Source of the DNA: Chryseobacterium wanjuense
GTDB taxonomy: Bacteria > Bacteroidota > Bacteroidia > Flavobacteriales > Weeksellaceae
NCBI RefSeq assembly: GCF_900111495.1
Contig: NZ_FOIU01000004.1
Span: forward strand, 62,001 to 126,000
DNA: 64,000 bases
Direction of reading: 5' to 3'
Both the position numbers and the translations under genes were made by a program. This document shows, piece by piece, positions 27,401 to 36,789 of the stretch. Within the stretch, counting starts at the first letter, position 1. Every line of letters starts with the position of its first letter. The notes beneath the pieces are model-generated. The model had not been told where the DNA came from. It saw only the letters and a list, made by a program, of their open reading frames with translations, and did no database searches.

Positions 27401-28648
27401 TTATTTTTTACCCTTCATTTTTTTCAAAAAAATATTTACTTTTTTTCTGATTTTATTGTATAAAGTTTTTTCCAGATAATTGACTTTACGAGTAAGTCTA
27501 TCAATTTCAGCTAAATGAAAAACATTGTCTGCATTGCTACCTCCTGTGTTTTCTTTTTTGCCAAACTGGTCTATAAAAGATAATCTTATTTTAAATAAAT
27601 TCCCAATCGACTCAATTGAAAAACTTTCACGGATTTGGGCTTCTGCATTATTTTTTATATTATCTAAAGCATTAAAATTGTCTTTAATATATTTCAACTT
27701 TTCAACAGCATCTTCAATATTAGGTCTTGCCAAAGTTAACCCTTCCGCAATTAATCCTTTTGTATTAGAGGTTTTGATGAAGTCATACTGAATAAGGAAA
27801 CTGTTGTTTACATTCATAAAATCAAGATTTCCGGAATAGCCTGTTCCCACCACCACTTTTCCGTACGACATAGCTTCAGCCATAGTTAACCCAAAACCTT
27901 CAGAGCCATGAAGAGAAATAAGAACATCCGACTTCTGAATTAATGAATGGAGCTTTTCTTTAGAAAAATGTTCATTAATAATGATTATGTTTGGTATATT
28001 ATTATATTTTTCTAAAGCTTTTTGAGCATCCTTGCTTCTTTCCAGATTGTGTGTTTTTACAATTAAAACACTTTCAGGATCATTGTTAAAAACTTTAATA
28101 AAAGACTCAATAGTAGCCTCCGGATTTTTTCTGATGGTTGTACTTAGAGAATCGAAAATCGTAACATATACTTTAGAATTTGGTTTAATTTGGTATGTAT
28201 TAAAATCAAATTCTTCCGATGTTGCCATTTTTTGGATAGGGTGGGAGAATCTCATGACCGGAATTCCCGTATATTTTGTAAAAATGTTGACACAGAAATC
28301 ACTTGGAACCCATAATTCATCAAAAATATTTAAAAAATCAACCGTTTTATCAGAAACTTCCGGAAATTCCCAAGCCCAATAAACGATATTGTAATGTCCG
28401 GCAAGGTTAATATCCTGATTTTTCGAAAAAAATTCATGGGTAACATTACTGTTGATGTGAAAAATATTAATGTAGGACTGAAATTCCGGTTCGGTTTCAC
28501 TTTTTATTTTTTCAAGCGTGTCACTTGAGTAGTTAATTCTATTTACTTGTATGCCAGCGCTCTCCATAGCAATAGCATTTAGACGTGTTGCTTCGGCAAT
28601 TCCGAAATTCCCGTCAAAAAAACCATGATAATTTATACTCAACTGCAT
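27401..28648 (-). CDS. Glycosyltransferase family 4
   Basis: 415 residues, GT-B fold. N-terminal YHGFFDGNFGIAEATRLNA and C-terminal LHGSEGFGLTMAEAMSYGK, GYSGN and FMNVNNSFLI mirror the convergent gene at 26083-27342, so the pair arose by duplication or shared recruitment. YNIVYWAWEFPE near residue 90 is also conserved between them. Lys-rich C-terminus. It is the last gene of the seven-gene operon that starts with rocD, three bases after the previous gene. Confidence 0.88.
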   Translation of the reverse strand: MQLSINYHGFFDGNFGIAEATRLNAIAMESAGIQVNRINYSSDTLEKIKSETEPEFQSYINIFHINSNVTHEFFSKNQDINLAGHYNIVYWAWEFPEVSDKTVDFLNIFDELWVPSDFCVNIFTKYTGIPVMRFSHPIQKMATSEEFDFNTYQIKPNSKVYVTIFDSLSTTIRKNPEATIESFIKVFNNDPESVLIVKTHNLERSKDAQKALEKYNNIPNIIIINEHFSKEKLHSLIQKSDVLISLHGSEGFGLTMAEAMSYGKVVVGTGYSGNLDFMNVNNSFLIQYDFIKTSNTKGLIAEGLTLARPNIEDAVEKLKYIKDNFNALDNIKNNAEAQIRESFSIESIGNLFKIRLSFIDQFGKKENTGGSNADNVFHLAEIDRLTRKVNYLEKTLYNKIRKKVNIFLKKMKGKK

Positions 28649-28651
28649 CGC

Positions 28652-29839
28652 TTACAATGTTTTAAGTTTTTCTTTTACTTCTTCCGGAGAAAACGCTCTC
28701 AGGCTGTCTACCGAATTTTTGCTTAATGTATCCCAAAGTTCTTCATTATTATTCAATTGTAGAATGGCTTCTGCAAAAGTTTTTTCGTCATTGGCAATCA
28801 ATACATTTTTTTTGTCGGCCAGTTTCATTCCTTCAGCACCAATATCTGTGGTGACAACAGGGAAAAAATACTCAAAAGCCTGGCCTATTTTTCCTTTGAC
28901 ACCAGCCCCGAATCTCAACGGAGCGACCATGATTTTAGAATTCATAAAATGATCTTCAATACTTTCTACAAACCCTAAAAATCTGAATTTAGGATATAGT
29001 TTGATATCTAATTTATCGGCAACATTTCCAATCACACTTACCTCCAAATCAGGATTTTCTTTCCAGACAAGGGGCATTATCTTTTCATACAGAAATTTTA
29101 CCGCATCAATATTCGGTTCGTGAATGGATCCGATAAAAATAATTCCTTTACTGTCTCTGAAATTTTTTCGTTCGGAAATATCAATTTTAGGATAATGTAT
29201 ATTTGAGATCGTGATGATTTTATTCTTGTCGGCATATTCGCTCATGATCTCTTTTTCCTTATCCGAAATGGCAATAATATAATCGAGTTGAGGAGCAATC
29301 ACTGTTTCCAGACGGAAAAAATGCGTATACTTTCTCTTTAAAGAAATACGGTTCGGCTCAAGCTCAATAGCTCTTTTGTACCGTAGAAAGTGAATATCTA
29401 CCATATCGTAAATGAATTTTGTACGAGGCAGAATATTTTTCATTTTTTTATAGAATAAATTCAAAGCAAGAGGACCATTGAACCATACATAATCTATATT
29501 TTTAAAAGATTTAAGAAAATCATAGATATTTTTGTACATGTTATTTTCTACAAAAACGATGACATTATGTTGCTGGTAAAATTTTACATATGAGTCGTCT
29601 TCAAAAACATTAGGGGCAAACAAAATGCAGTTATAACCCAATTCTTTATAGATTAAAATAATTTCTTTAAGTCTGTTGGATCCGGAATCTTTATCGTGAG
29701 TGGGAAAATCTCTGGAAGCAAAAAGGATGGTCTTTTTTGTGGGATCGTACAAATGAATATTAACGATATCCCTGGTTTTAAGATCTTTGAGCTTTTTTTT
29801 TCTTTTAAAGTGTTTTTTTATTTTTTTTAAAATTCCCAT
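28652..29839 (-). CDS. Glycosyltransferase family 4 (group 1)
   Basis: 395 residues. It begins with a strongly basic stretch (KKIKKHFKRKKKLKD), likely a membrane-contact segment. ILFASRDFPTHDKDSGSNR starts the N-terminal Rossmann domain. The C-terminal domain has FIGSIHEPNIDAV, RFGAGVKGKIGQAF and VVTTDIGAEGM, the donor-binding loop of group 1 enzymes. Gaps of three bases on either side show tight operon coupling. Substrate unknown. Confidence 0.87.
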   Translation of the reverse strand: MGILKKIKKHFKRKKKLKDLKTRDIVNIHLYDPTKKTILFASRDFPTHDKDSGSNRLKEIILIYKELGYNCILFAPNVFEDDSYVKFYQQHNVIVFVENNMYKNIYDFLKSFKNIDYVWFNGPLALNLFYKKMKNILPRTKFIYDMVDIHFLRYKRAIELEPNRISLKRKYTHFFRLETVIAPQLDYIIAISDKEKEIMSEYADKNKIITISNIHYPKIDISERKNFRDSKGIIFIGSIHEPNIDAVKFLYEKIMPLVWKENPDLEVSVIGNVADKLDIKLYPKFRFLGFVESIEDHFMNSKIMVAPLRFGAGVKGKIGQAFEYFFPVVTTDIGAEGMKLADKKNVLIANDEKTFAEAILQLNNNEELWDTLSKNSVDSLRAFSPEEVKEKLKTL

Positions 29840-29842
29840 CCC

Positions 29843-30829
29843 TTAGTGTTTATTGTTCAATTCAAAAACTTTGTTTACCCAGCTGTCCAGCGTATATCTG
29901 TAATAGATTTCTTCAGGAATTTTTTCGTAGGGTGTTTCAAAGAAAGATTTGTCAAGATTACTAATATTTTCGTTTAAAATCAAAATATTATTGGGATTGT
30001 AAAAATCATAGCTTTTAATGGCTTCATTATCAGTAATGATTTTCTTTTCAAGTGACATCGCTTCAAAAACTCGGAAGCTTAATCCGTACTGGCCTTCACG
30101 CATCAAATCCAGAAGTACTTTAGAATTTTTGTAGTAGGACGGTAGATCGTCGTGCGGAATTTTTTTTATGCTGAAAATTAAAAACAGATTTTCAGGAACT
30201 TTAATAAAAATATTGGTCAGCTGATGTTTCCACGATTTTTTTCCGATGACCATGATCTGGAATTTCAGACCGAGAGCCAGAAGTTTTTTTGCTAATTTCT
30301 TTATAAGCGAAACTCTGCGGTTGTCATAAGAAGTGATGTAGAAAAGATCCATCTGCGGATTTTGCTGCTCCTTAGGTGTGAAAGGAAGATAAATATAGTT
30401 GGTGATTTTTTCGAAGCCGTGTTTTTCAACATCAATGATGTCAAAAGATAAAATCTTATCAAAAAGATGAAGTCTTCCTTCTACAGGTACTCTTTCGAGG
30501 TTGTCGTAAAGGTAGGTGATAAGTCTGTCGGTATATTTTCTGATTTTTTCAAGCGTGGCAATATCGAAAGTATCCGGATTTAAGACCAGAATCTGATCCT
30601 GATGTCCTAGTTTTTCCAAAGAATCAAGAACGTATTTTTGTCTTTTTTCTTTTTTTAAATTTTTGCTTAAGAAAGTTTTGCTTAAAGCATTGACGGCCCT
30701 TTCATTAAAATTAGAATGAGTAACGGTACTGATTTTTATATGATGCGCATCAATACCGCGTTGGCATAATGTTTCAACAATATACTTATCGTAATCCCAG
30801 AAATCATAACTAATGATACAGATCTTCAT
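29843..30829 (-). CDS. Putative glycosyltransferase, GT-B-like
   Basis: 328 residues. KICIISYDFWDYDKYIVETLCQRG looks like the start of a Rossmann fold. The C-terminal part (LPSYYKNSKVLLDLMREGQYGLSFRVFEAMSLEKKIITDN) resembles the donor-site helix of GT-B enzymes such as the CgeB-like group. There is no signal peptide or membrane span. Its place in the operon, three to four bases from its neighbours, supports a role in glycan assembly. The exact family could not be fixed by eye. Confidence 0.7.
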   Translation of the reverse strand: MKICIISYDFWDYDKYIVETLCQRGIDAHHIKISTVTHSNFNERAVNALSKTFLSKNLKKEKRQKYVLDSLEKLGHQDQILVLNPDTFDIATLEKIRKYTDRLITYLYDNLERVPVEGRLHLFDKILSFDIIDVEKHGFEKITNYIYLPFTPKEQQNPQMDLFYITSYDNRRVSLIKKLAKKLLALGLKFQIMVIGKKSWKHQLTNIFIKVPENLFLIFSIKKIPHDDLPSYYKNSKVLLDLMREGQYGLSFRVFEAMSLEKKIITDNEAIKSYDFYNPNNILILNENISNLDKSFFETPYEKIPEEIYYRYTLDSWVNKVFELNNKH

Positions 30830-30833
30830 TCAA

Positions 30834-31583
30834 CTAATTTTGCTCTTTTTTTAATGATTCATATGTTTCAAAAACACTCAATGATTGCAAATAAGAAAGC
30901 TGGTATCCTTCTTTCCCGTCCAAAATCCCAAGTCTTATTACATATGCTTTAAAAAATTTAAAAGCTGTTTTAAAATATTGAATTAAAATATTGAACTTTT
31001 TTCCCTTTGCAGCCAATTCTTTCCCCTTTAAAATTCCGTAATGGATCATCTTTTTCCGATAAGATTCATAATCCGAGACAGAGTAATGAAGGAGTTTGTT
31101 TTTTAAAATCCCAATAGTTCCGTTTACTTCCAGTGTTTCATGTACTTTCTTTCCGGCAGTATATCTTGCCTTCGATTTTCTGAAAAGCCTGAAATTTTTA
31201 TCAGACTGAGTTCCGGAAAAGTGGATCGGTTTGTCGGCAAAAAAGAATTTCCTGTAAAAATAATAGGCATCTTTTTTCTCGGGTTTATTTAGTTCTTCAA
31301 TAATTTCTTCTCTTAATTTGGGAGTTATCCTCTCGTCTCCGTCAAGGAATAAAACCCAATCGTTTTTTGCAGCGTCCAAAGCCAGGTTTCTCTGTTTTGT
31401 AAAGTCTTCAAAGGTATTCTGAATCACTTTTACATTTGGAAAGCTTTCTGCAATTTCTACAGTTTTGTCTGTACTGAATGAGTCTACTACGATTATTTCA
31501 TCGCAGAAATCAAAACACTCCAGAACTTCCTGCATATTTTTTTCCTCATTATGTGTTATGATTAAACCACTTATATTCATCAT
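30834..31583 (-). CDS. Glycosyltransferase family 2, WaaE-like
   Basis: 249 residues. GT-A signatures: ISGLIITHNEEKNMQEVL at the N-terminus, VDSFSTDKTVEIA, and FLDGDERIT with the DxD metal site near residue 97. FRLFRKSKARYTAGKKVHE marks the WaaE/KdtX-like lineage, whose known members add sugars to lipopolysaccharide inner core. The gene at 32392 is a close relative. The first two codons are both ATG, so the start may be 31580. Part of the rocD operon. Confidence 0.87.
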   Translation of the reverse strand: MMNISGLIITHNEEKNMQEVLECFDFCDEIIVVDSFSTDKTVEIAESFPNVKVIQNTFEDFTKQRNLALDAAKNDWVLFLDGDERITPKLREEIIEELNKPEKKDAYYFYRKFFFADKPIHFSGTQSDKNFRLFRKSKARYTAGKKVHETLEVNGTIGILKNKLLHYSVSDYESYRKKMIHYGILKGKELAAKGKKFNILIQYFKTAFKFFKAYVIRLGILDGKEGYQLSYLQSLSVFETYESLKKEQN

Positions 31584-31620
31584 AACGTTTTTATACAGTT
31601 TAGAAGTATAAAATATCTAT

Positions 31621-32385
31621 CTAAAACAATTTTAATCTTCCAAAGATAAGTTTTAATTTGAATTTTCTTAACGAATCTTTGCCTTTTATGTCTATCCTAC
31701 AAAGCTCATAAGGATTTTTTGTAGGAAAATAATTCACTTTATTACCAATTCTTACAGCAAAATCAATTCCTAAACTCTCAAAAGCTGAAAAAACTTCTTC
31801 TTTTTTGGGGCTTTTCTTAGGATATTTCCCGTATGGATAGCACAGAACCTTCGAGTAAGGAATCTTTTCATTATCCAAGATTAACATATTGGTCTTCAGG
31901 TCGCTTGCAATACATTCTGTGGAAAGATGTCTGAAGTTTTCATGAGCATGGCTGTGAAGAGCAATTTCGAAATGTTTTTTATCTAAATTTCTAATGTCTT
32001 CAAAACCCATCATTTCATAGTTTTTATACCCTTCCTGAATAAATTTTGTCGGGATAAAAATCGTGGCTTTCAGATTGTATTTTTCCAGCAGTGACGGCAA
32101 ATACTCAAAGTTATTCTTGTATCCGTCGTCAAAGGTAAGAATAATGCTCTTTTTTCCCAAGGTGTTGAGTTCAGAAAAGAACCTTGTCTTGTATTTTTTT
32201 TTATTTAAATACTCAAATTGCTGTTCAAGTTGCTTCAGGCTTACCGTAAGATTTTCATGCGTTTCTTTTTTTACCTGATGATACATCAGGATAATCAGTC
32301 TGTTTTTAGGAAAGGCAAAAAGATACAGCCGGAAATGAAAAACACAGAAAAAAATTAATAAAAGTAAAATAAGAAGTGGAATCAT
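31621..32385 (-). CDS. Polysaccharide deacetylase family protein
   Basis: 254 residues. One N-terminal hydrophobic segment (PLLILLLLIFFCVFHF) acts as a membrane anchor or uncleaved signal. NodB-homology motifs follow: ILTFDDGYKNN (catalytic and metal Asp) near residue 80, LHSHAHENF (metal His pair) near 140 and LCYPYGKYP near 180. It probably removes N-acetyl groups from an envelope polysaccharide in the periplasm. It sits between two GT2 genes with a six-base gap upstream and a 37-base gap downstream. Confidence 0.88.
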   Translation of the reverse strand: MIPLLILLLLIFFCVFHFRLYLFAFPKNRLIILMYHQVKKETHENLTVSLKQLEQQFEYLNKKKYKTRFFSELNTLGKKSIILTFDDGYKNNFEYLPSLLEKYNLKATIFIPTKFIQEGYKNYEMMGFEDIRNLDKKHFEIALHSHAHENFRHLSTECIASDLKTNMLILDNEKIPYSKVLCYPYGKYPKKSPKKEEVFSAFESLGIDFAVRIGNKVNYFPTKNPYELCRIDIKGKDSLRKFKLKLIFGRLKLF

Positions 32386-32391
32386 ATTACT

Positions 32392-33168
32392 TTATTGTGT
32401 GTTTTCAATTTCTCTTAACCTGATTTTTTCATACAGCTTAATATATTTCAAAAAAGTATAATAAGACATGGTTTTTGCGATGTAGTATCCCGGAAATCCG
32501 TCCATAAAGCCCAATTTAAAAATAAAAACTTTAATAAACTCATAGATAGGACTTACAATGATTTTGAACCGCTTGATTTTCTTTCCACGTTCGAACATTT
32601 TTTCTGCCATCAAATCAGAATATTTATTGATTTTTGTGATATGATGCTGGATACTTTTGTATGTGTAATGATTGAGTGTTCCGCCTAAAATTCCTGATTT
32701 TTTATTGGTAATTAAATACTCATGAACTTTATCGTTGGAGTATCTCGCACAATCTTTCCTGAAAAGCCGTTCGCGGTAAACATTTCCCCAACCTCCGAAT
32801 TTTATTAAGTGAATCCCTAGATGGTTGTTAAATTTCGTTTTATAAACGCTGAATTCCGGATGATCCGAAGAAGTAATTTTTTTGATTGAATTTTTCAGAT
32901 CTTCATCAGGAACTTCATCCGCATCCAGAAACAGGATCCATTCATGAGAACATAAATCAAGGGCATGGTTTTTTTGTTCACCATACCCGTTGAATTTTCT
33001 CTCAAAGAATTTTACTTGAGGATATTTTTGAGTGCAAATCTCTTTGGTCTTATCGGTTGAAAAACTATCAACGATTACAATTTCATCTACTGTGTTTTTG
33101 AGTGAGTCTAATAATCTTACAATATTTTCTTCTTCATTGTAAGTAATGACTGCGAGTGAAAGTGGCAT
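32392..33168 (-). CDS. Glycosyltransferase family 2, WaaE-like
   Basis: 258 residues. PLSLAVITYNEEENIVRLL, VDSFSTDKTKEI and FLDADEVPD (DxD) define GT-A. RERLFRKDCARYSNDKVHEYL is the WaaE/KdtX-like block also seen in the 30834 gene. FKLGFMDGFPGYYIA near the C-terminus is conserved with the same relative. It starts six bases after the rocD stop, so it is almost certainly read from the rocD promoter. Confidence 0.87.
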   Translation of the reverse strand: MPLSLAVITYNEEENIVRLLDSLKNTVDEIVIVDSFSTDKTKEICTQKYPQVKFFERKFNGYGEQKNHALDLCSHEWILFLDADEVPDEDLKNSIKKITSSDHPEFSVYKTKFNNHLGIHLIKFGGWGNVYRERLFRKDCARYSNDKVHEYLITNKKSGILGGTLNHYTYKSIQHHITKINKYSDLMAEKMFERGKKIKRFKIIVSPIYEFIKVFIFKLGFMDGFPGYYIAKTMSYYTFLKYIKLYEKIRLREIENTQ

Positions 33169-33174
33169 TTGTGT

Positions 33175-34419
33175 TTAAAATTCTAATAAGGTTTTTTCGA
33201 TTATTCTGACGCAGTCTAAAAGCTGCTCTTCAGTAATTACCAAAGGTGGTGCCAATCTGATAATATTACCGTGAGTTGGTTTGGCCAAAAGTCCGTTTTC
33301 CTTCAATTTTAAACAAAGATTCCACGCTGTAGAGCTGTCTGGAGTGTCGTTGATTAAAATTGCATTTAATAAACCTTTTCCTCTAACTTTTGTAATTAAA
33401 TCTGTCTTTTCGATTATTTTTTCGATTTCCGCTCTGAATAATTTCCCTAATTCTTCCGCTCTCTCAGATAATTTTTCTTCCTCAACAACATCTAAAGCAG
33501 CCACCGCCACCGCACAGGCAATCGGATTTCCACCGAAAGTAGAACCGTGTTGTCCGGGCTTAATGACATTCATGATCTCATTATTGGCCAAAACAGCTGA
33601 AACAGGATACATTCCGCCGGAAAGTGCTTTTCCTAAAATTAAAATATCAGGCTGCACATCTTCGTGGTGACACGCGATCAGTTTCCCTGTTCTTGCAATT
33701 CCTGTCTGAACTTCATCTGCGATGAAGAGAACGTTGTGTTTTTTACACAATTCAGAAGCGTTTTTCAAAAATCCATCATTCGGAACGTAAACTCCGGCTT
33801 CCCCCTGAATAGGTTCAACCAAAAATGCGGCGATATTTCCGGCTTCTCTGTTTAAAACTTCTTCTAAAGCGGCAATATCATTGTAAGGAATTTTAATAAA
33901 TCCAGGCGTGAAAGGCCCGTAATTCTGGTTGGCATCAGGATCATTGGAGAAAGAAACAATCGTCGTTGTTCTTCCATGAAAATTATTTTCACAAACGATG
34001 ATCTTCGCTGCGTTTTCAGAAATACCTTTTACTTCGTAGCTCCATTTTCTGGCTAATTTTACCGCTGTTTCCACCGCCTCAGCACCGGAATTCATGGGTA
34101 AAACTTTATCAAAACCAAATAAAGTCGTGATTTTTTGTTCGTATTCGCCCAATTTCGAATTGTAAAAAGCTCTTGATGTTAATGCTAATTTTTTAGCCTG
34201 TTCTACTAAAGCATTTACAATTTTCGGGTGAGAATGTCCCTGATTCACAGCAGAATATGCTGAAAGAAAATCATAATATTTCTTGCCTTCTACATCCCAA
34301 ACAAAAACGCCTTCTCCTTTGTCTAAAACAACCGGAAGAGGGTGGTAGTTGTGAGCGCCGAATTTGTCTTCAAGGTCAATGAAATACTGTGAGTTTTTTG
34401 CTGTTTCTACTGTTGACAT
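33175..34419 (-). CDS. rocD: Ornithine--oxo-acid transaminase
   Basis: 414 residues, normal length. PLP-dependent class III aminotransferase that converts ornithine and 2-oxoglutarate to glutamate semialdehyde and glutamate in the cytosol. Visible motifs: [20 protein letters not shown] near the N-terminus, [17 protein letters not shown], the PLP-phosphate region, [14 protein letters not shown] and the Schiff-base Lys in [16 protein letters not shown] near residue 260. It leads an operon whose other six genes are five glycosyltransferases and a deacetylase. A -7 element lies 17 bases upstream of its start. Confidence 0.95.
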   Translation of the reverse strand: MSTVETAKNSQYFIDLEDKFGAHNYHPLPVVLDKGEGVFVWDVEGKKYYDFLSAYSAVNQGHSHPKIVNALVEQAKKLALTSRAFYNSKLGEYEQKITTLFGFDKVLPMNSGAEAVETAVKLARKWSYEVKGISENAAKIIVCENNFHGRTTTIVSFSNDPDANQNYGPFTPGFIKIPYNDIAALEEVLNREAGNIAAFLVEPIQGEAGVYVPNDGFLKNASELCKKHNVLFIADEVQTGIARTGKLIACHHEDVQPDILILGKALSGGMYPVSAVLANNEIMNVIKPGQHGSTFGGNPIACAVAVAALDVVEEEKLSERAEELGKLFRAEIEKIIEKTDLITKVRGKGLLNAILINDTPDSSTAWNLCLKLKENGLLAKPTHGNIIRLAPPLVITEEQLLDCVRIIEKTLLEF

Positions 34420-34664
34420 AAATTTTGGTTTTCCACAAATTTAAACATTATAAATGAGATCGATAAACAGAAACGGGATACTGAAAAATGACCGGTTTGA
34501 AGTACTTTTAAGGCTGAAGGAAAAGTGTATCAGAAAATATTGCTCTTACAAATTCTATGTTGTAGTTATTCTATCTTTAAAAAAGTTTTATTTAATTCAA
34601 TACTTTTTAAGGGATATTTTTAAAAAATAGCCTTGACAAGGGTGACAGACCCGTTCAATTTTAA
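34420..34664. other. Gene-free stretch upstream of rocD
   Basis: About 245 bases between the rocD start and the accC terminator. Apart from the rocD -7 element at its left end, no ORF, repeat or RNA gene was recognised. Confidence 0.5.
34436..34443 (-). promoter_or_regulatory. -7 element of the rocD-glycan operon
   Basis: TAAATTTG on the minus strand, 17 bases before the rocD start. It is the only promoter seen for the seven genes down to 27401. Confidence 0.45.
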
Positions 34665-34696
34665 AACAAAAAAAACCGCCCCCAAAAAGAGACGGT
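34665..34696 (-). terminator. Terminator of accC
   Basis: Arms AACCGTC and GGCGGTT (minus strand, one G-T pair) with a ten-base loop, followed by eight T. Confidence 0.75.
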
Positions 34697-34719
34697 TCCA
34701 AATTTTATTTAAAATAATC

Positions 34720-36075
34720 TTAATGATTATCGTATTTTCTATCCATTACAAAATCTTCCATGAATTTTGTCGTATAGTTTCCTGCAAGATAATCTTCATT
34801 ATCCATCAGTTGTCTGTGGAAAGGAATTGTTGTTTTTACTCCTTCAATATAGAATTCTTCCAACGCTCTTCTCATTTTTGCAATAGCCTCATCACGGGTT
34901 TGAGCCGTCGTGATCAATTTTGCAATCATAGAGTCGTAGTTAGAAGGAATTGTATAACCGGCATAAACGTGGGTGTCAACTCTTACTCCGTGTCCTCCAG
35001 GAATGTTTAATCCTGTGATTTTTCCCGGTGACGGTCTGAAATCTGCGTAAGGATCTTCCGCATTGATTCTACATTCGATAGAATGCAATTTCGGGTAATA
35101 GTTGATTCCTGAAATCGGAGTTCCTGCGGCCAAAAGAATTTGCTCTCTGATCAGGTCATAATCAATAACCTGCTCAGTGATCGGGTGCTCCACCTGAATT
35201 CTCGTATTCATTTCCATGAAATAGAAATTTCTGTGTTTGTCAACCAAAAATTCGATAGTTCCTACACCTTCATATCCAATGAATTCTGCTGCTTTTACAG
35301 CTGCTTCACCCATTTTCTCACGAAGTTCATCTGTCATGAAAGGAGAAGGCGTTTCTTCCGTTAATTTCTGATTTCTTCTCTGAACTGAACAGTCTCTTTC
35401 CGAAAGGTGGCAAGCTTTACCATATTGATCACCTGCAACCTGAATTTCGATATGTCTAGGCTCTTCGATCAGTTTTTCCATGTACATACCTCCGTTTCCG
35501 AATGCAGCCACAGCTTCCTGAATTGCAGATTCCCAGTGGTCTTTCAGATCTTCAGCTTTCCAGACAGCTCTCATTCCTTTTCCACCACCACCTGCTGTAG
35601 CTTTGATCATTACCGGATAACCGATTTCTTCTGCTGTTGTAGCAGCAATTTCATAAGATTCGATCAAGCCGTCAGAACCTGGTACACATGGTACGCCTGC
35701 AGCTTTCATCGTAGCTTTAGCATTCGCTTTATCTCCCATTTTTTCAATTTGTTCGGGAGAAGCACCAATGAATTTGATGCCGTTTTTCTGGCAAATTCTT
35801 GAGAAATTAGCATTTTCAGATAAGAATCCGTAACCTGGGTGAATGGCGTCAGCGTTTGTAATTTCCGCCGCAGCAATAATGTTAGGAATTTTAAGATATG
35901 AGTCTTTACTCATCGCAGGACCAATACAAACAGCCTCGTCAGCAAATCTTACATGAAGACTGTCTTTGTCGGCAGTAGAGTATACTGCTACAGTTTTGAT
36001 TCCCATTTCTTTGCAAGTACGTAAAATACGCATTGCAATTTCGCCACGATTGGCAATTAATATTTTTTTGAACAT
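34720..36075 (-). CDS. accC: Biotin carboxylase subunit of acetyl-CoA carboxylase
   Basis: 451 residues. ATP-dependent carboxylation of the biotin on AccB. Clear signatures: [20 protein letters not shown] at the N-terminus, the ATP-grasp glycine-rich loop [12 protein letters not shown] near residue 165, the bicarbonate/biotin site [13 protein letters not shown] near 290 and the C-terminal RINAEDP. It follows accB after 104 bases that consist mostly of short repeats, and ends at a clear terminator. Confidence 0.97.
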   Translation of the reverse strand: MFKKILIANRGEIAMRILRTCKEMGIKTVAVYSTADKDSLHVRFADEAVCIGPAMSKDSYLKIPNIIAAAEITNADAIHPGYGFLSENANFSRICQKNGIKFIGASPEQIEKMGDKANAKATMKAAGVPCVPGSDGLIESYEIAATTAEEIGYPVMIKATAGGGGKGMRAVWKAEDLKDHWESAIQEAVAAFGNGGMYMEKLIEEPRHIEIQVAGDQYGKACHLSERDCSVQRRNQKLTEETPSPFMTDELREKMGEAAVKAAEFIGYEGVGTIEFLVDKHRNFYFMEMNTRIQVEHPITEQVIDYDLIREQILLAAGTPISGINYYPKLHSIECRINAEDPYADFRPSPGKITGLNIPGGHGVRVDTHVYAGYTIPSNYDSMIAKLITTAQTRDEAIAKMRRALEEFYIEGVKTTIPFHRQLMDNEDYLAGNYTTKFMEDFVMDRKYDNH

Positions 36076-36082
36076 AACTTTA

Positions 36083-36114
36083 ATTAGGTAATTAGATGAT
36101 TAGGTAATTAGATA
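36083..36114. repeat. Two tandem 16-base repeats
   Basis: ATTAGGTAATTAGATG followed directly by ATTAGGTAATTAGATA, eight bases before the accC start on the minus strand. Each unit itself contains near-repeats of ATTAGRTA. Confidence 0.8.
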
Positions 36115-36141
36115 ATGAGTGTGAAACTTAAAAGTTAGCTA

Positions 36142-36176
36142 TCTAACTTCTAATTTCTAACTTCTAACTTCTAACT
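36142..36176. repeat. Five tandem 7-base repeats
   Basis: TCTAACT units at 36142, 36149 (TCTAATT variant), 36156, 36163 and 36170, ending three bases from the accB stop codon. Confidence 0.85.
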
Positions 36177-36179
36177 AAA

Positions 36180-36662
36180 TTATGATGGATCTACTAAGAA
36201 TAATGGCTGGTCGTATTCTACAGGTGTAGCATCATCCACTAAAATCTTAACGATTTTTCCGCTTACTTCAGATTCTATCTGGTTGAATAATTTCATTGCC
36301 TCGATTACACAAACTGTTTTACCGATAGAAACTTCATCACCAACATTTACGAATACATCTTTATCAGGAGATGGTTTTCTGTAGAAAGTTCCGATCATTG
36401 GAGATTTGATCGCGATATATTTGCTGTCATCAGACGCAGCTTCAGCTTTTTCAGCAGGAGTGGCAGCGGGAGCAGCAACAGGCGCTGGAGCAGCTACTTG
36501 TTGAGGAGCAGTGTGGTATACTGCAGGTTGAGCATAAGCAACTTCGCTTCCAGCTAATGGAGTTTTAATAGTGATTTCGAAATCTTTAGTTTTGTACTTC
36601 ACTTCAGAAACCTCTGCCTTAGATACAAACTTGATAAGATTTTGTATGTCTTTAATGTCCAT
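36180..36662 (-). CDS. accB: Biotin carboxyl carrier protein of acetyl-CoA carboxylase
   Basis: 160 residues from the ATG at 36662. The N-terminal helix [20 protein letters not shown] is the family start; an in-frame start at 36728 is rejected because it lies upstream of the predicted promoter (-7 element 36686-36693) and inside the rpmF terminator. The middle is an Ala/Pro-rich flexible linker. The C-terminal biotinyl domain has the acceptor Lys in [11 protein letters not shown] near residue 126. It works with AccC and with AccAD in malonyl-CoA synthesis. Confidence 0.96.
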   Translation of the reverse strand: MDIKDIQNLIKFVSKAEVSEVKYKTKDFEITIKTPLAGSEVAYAQPAVYHTAPQQVAAPAPVAAPAATPAEKAEAASDDSKYIAIKSPMIGTFYRKPSPDKDVFVNVGDEVSIGKTVCVIEAMKLFNQIESEVSGKIVKILVDDATPVEYDQPLFLVDPS

Positions 36663-36685
36663 AAATTTGATATTTGATTTTGTCC

Positions 36686-36717
36686 CAAAGATACCAAAAA
36701 AAGACAAAAAACAACAA
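36686..36717 (-). promoter_or_regulatory. Promoter of accBC
   Basis: Minus strand: TTG (36715-36717 or 36712-36714), spacer of 21 or 18 bases, TATCTTTG (36686-36693), then 23 bases to the accB start. The -33 part lies in the T-rich tail of the rpmF terminator. Confidence 0.6.
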
Positions 36718-36718
36718 A

Positions 36719-36752
36719 AAACCGCCAAATTTTATCAAAATTGGGCGGTTTT
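36719..36752 (-). terminator. Terminator of rpmF
   Basis: Long hairpin with 14-base arms (AACCGCC...AAATTTT and AAAATT...GGCGGTT) carrying one mismatch, followed on the minus strand by T-rich sequence. Confidence 0.8.
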
Positions 36753-36789
36753 TGTATTAAAATGAGGCTTTTTCGATGAAAAGCGACTC

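Noticed and set aside
35407..35802. Open frame of 131 codons antisense to accC
   Set aside because: Ser/Phe/Cys-rich shadow within a conserved gene.
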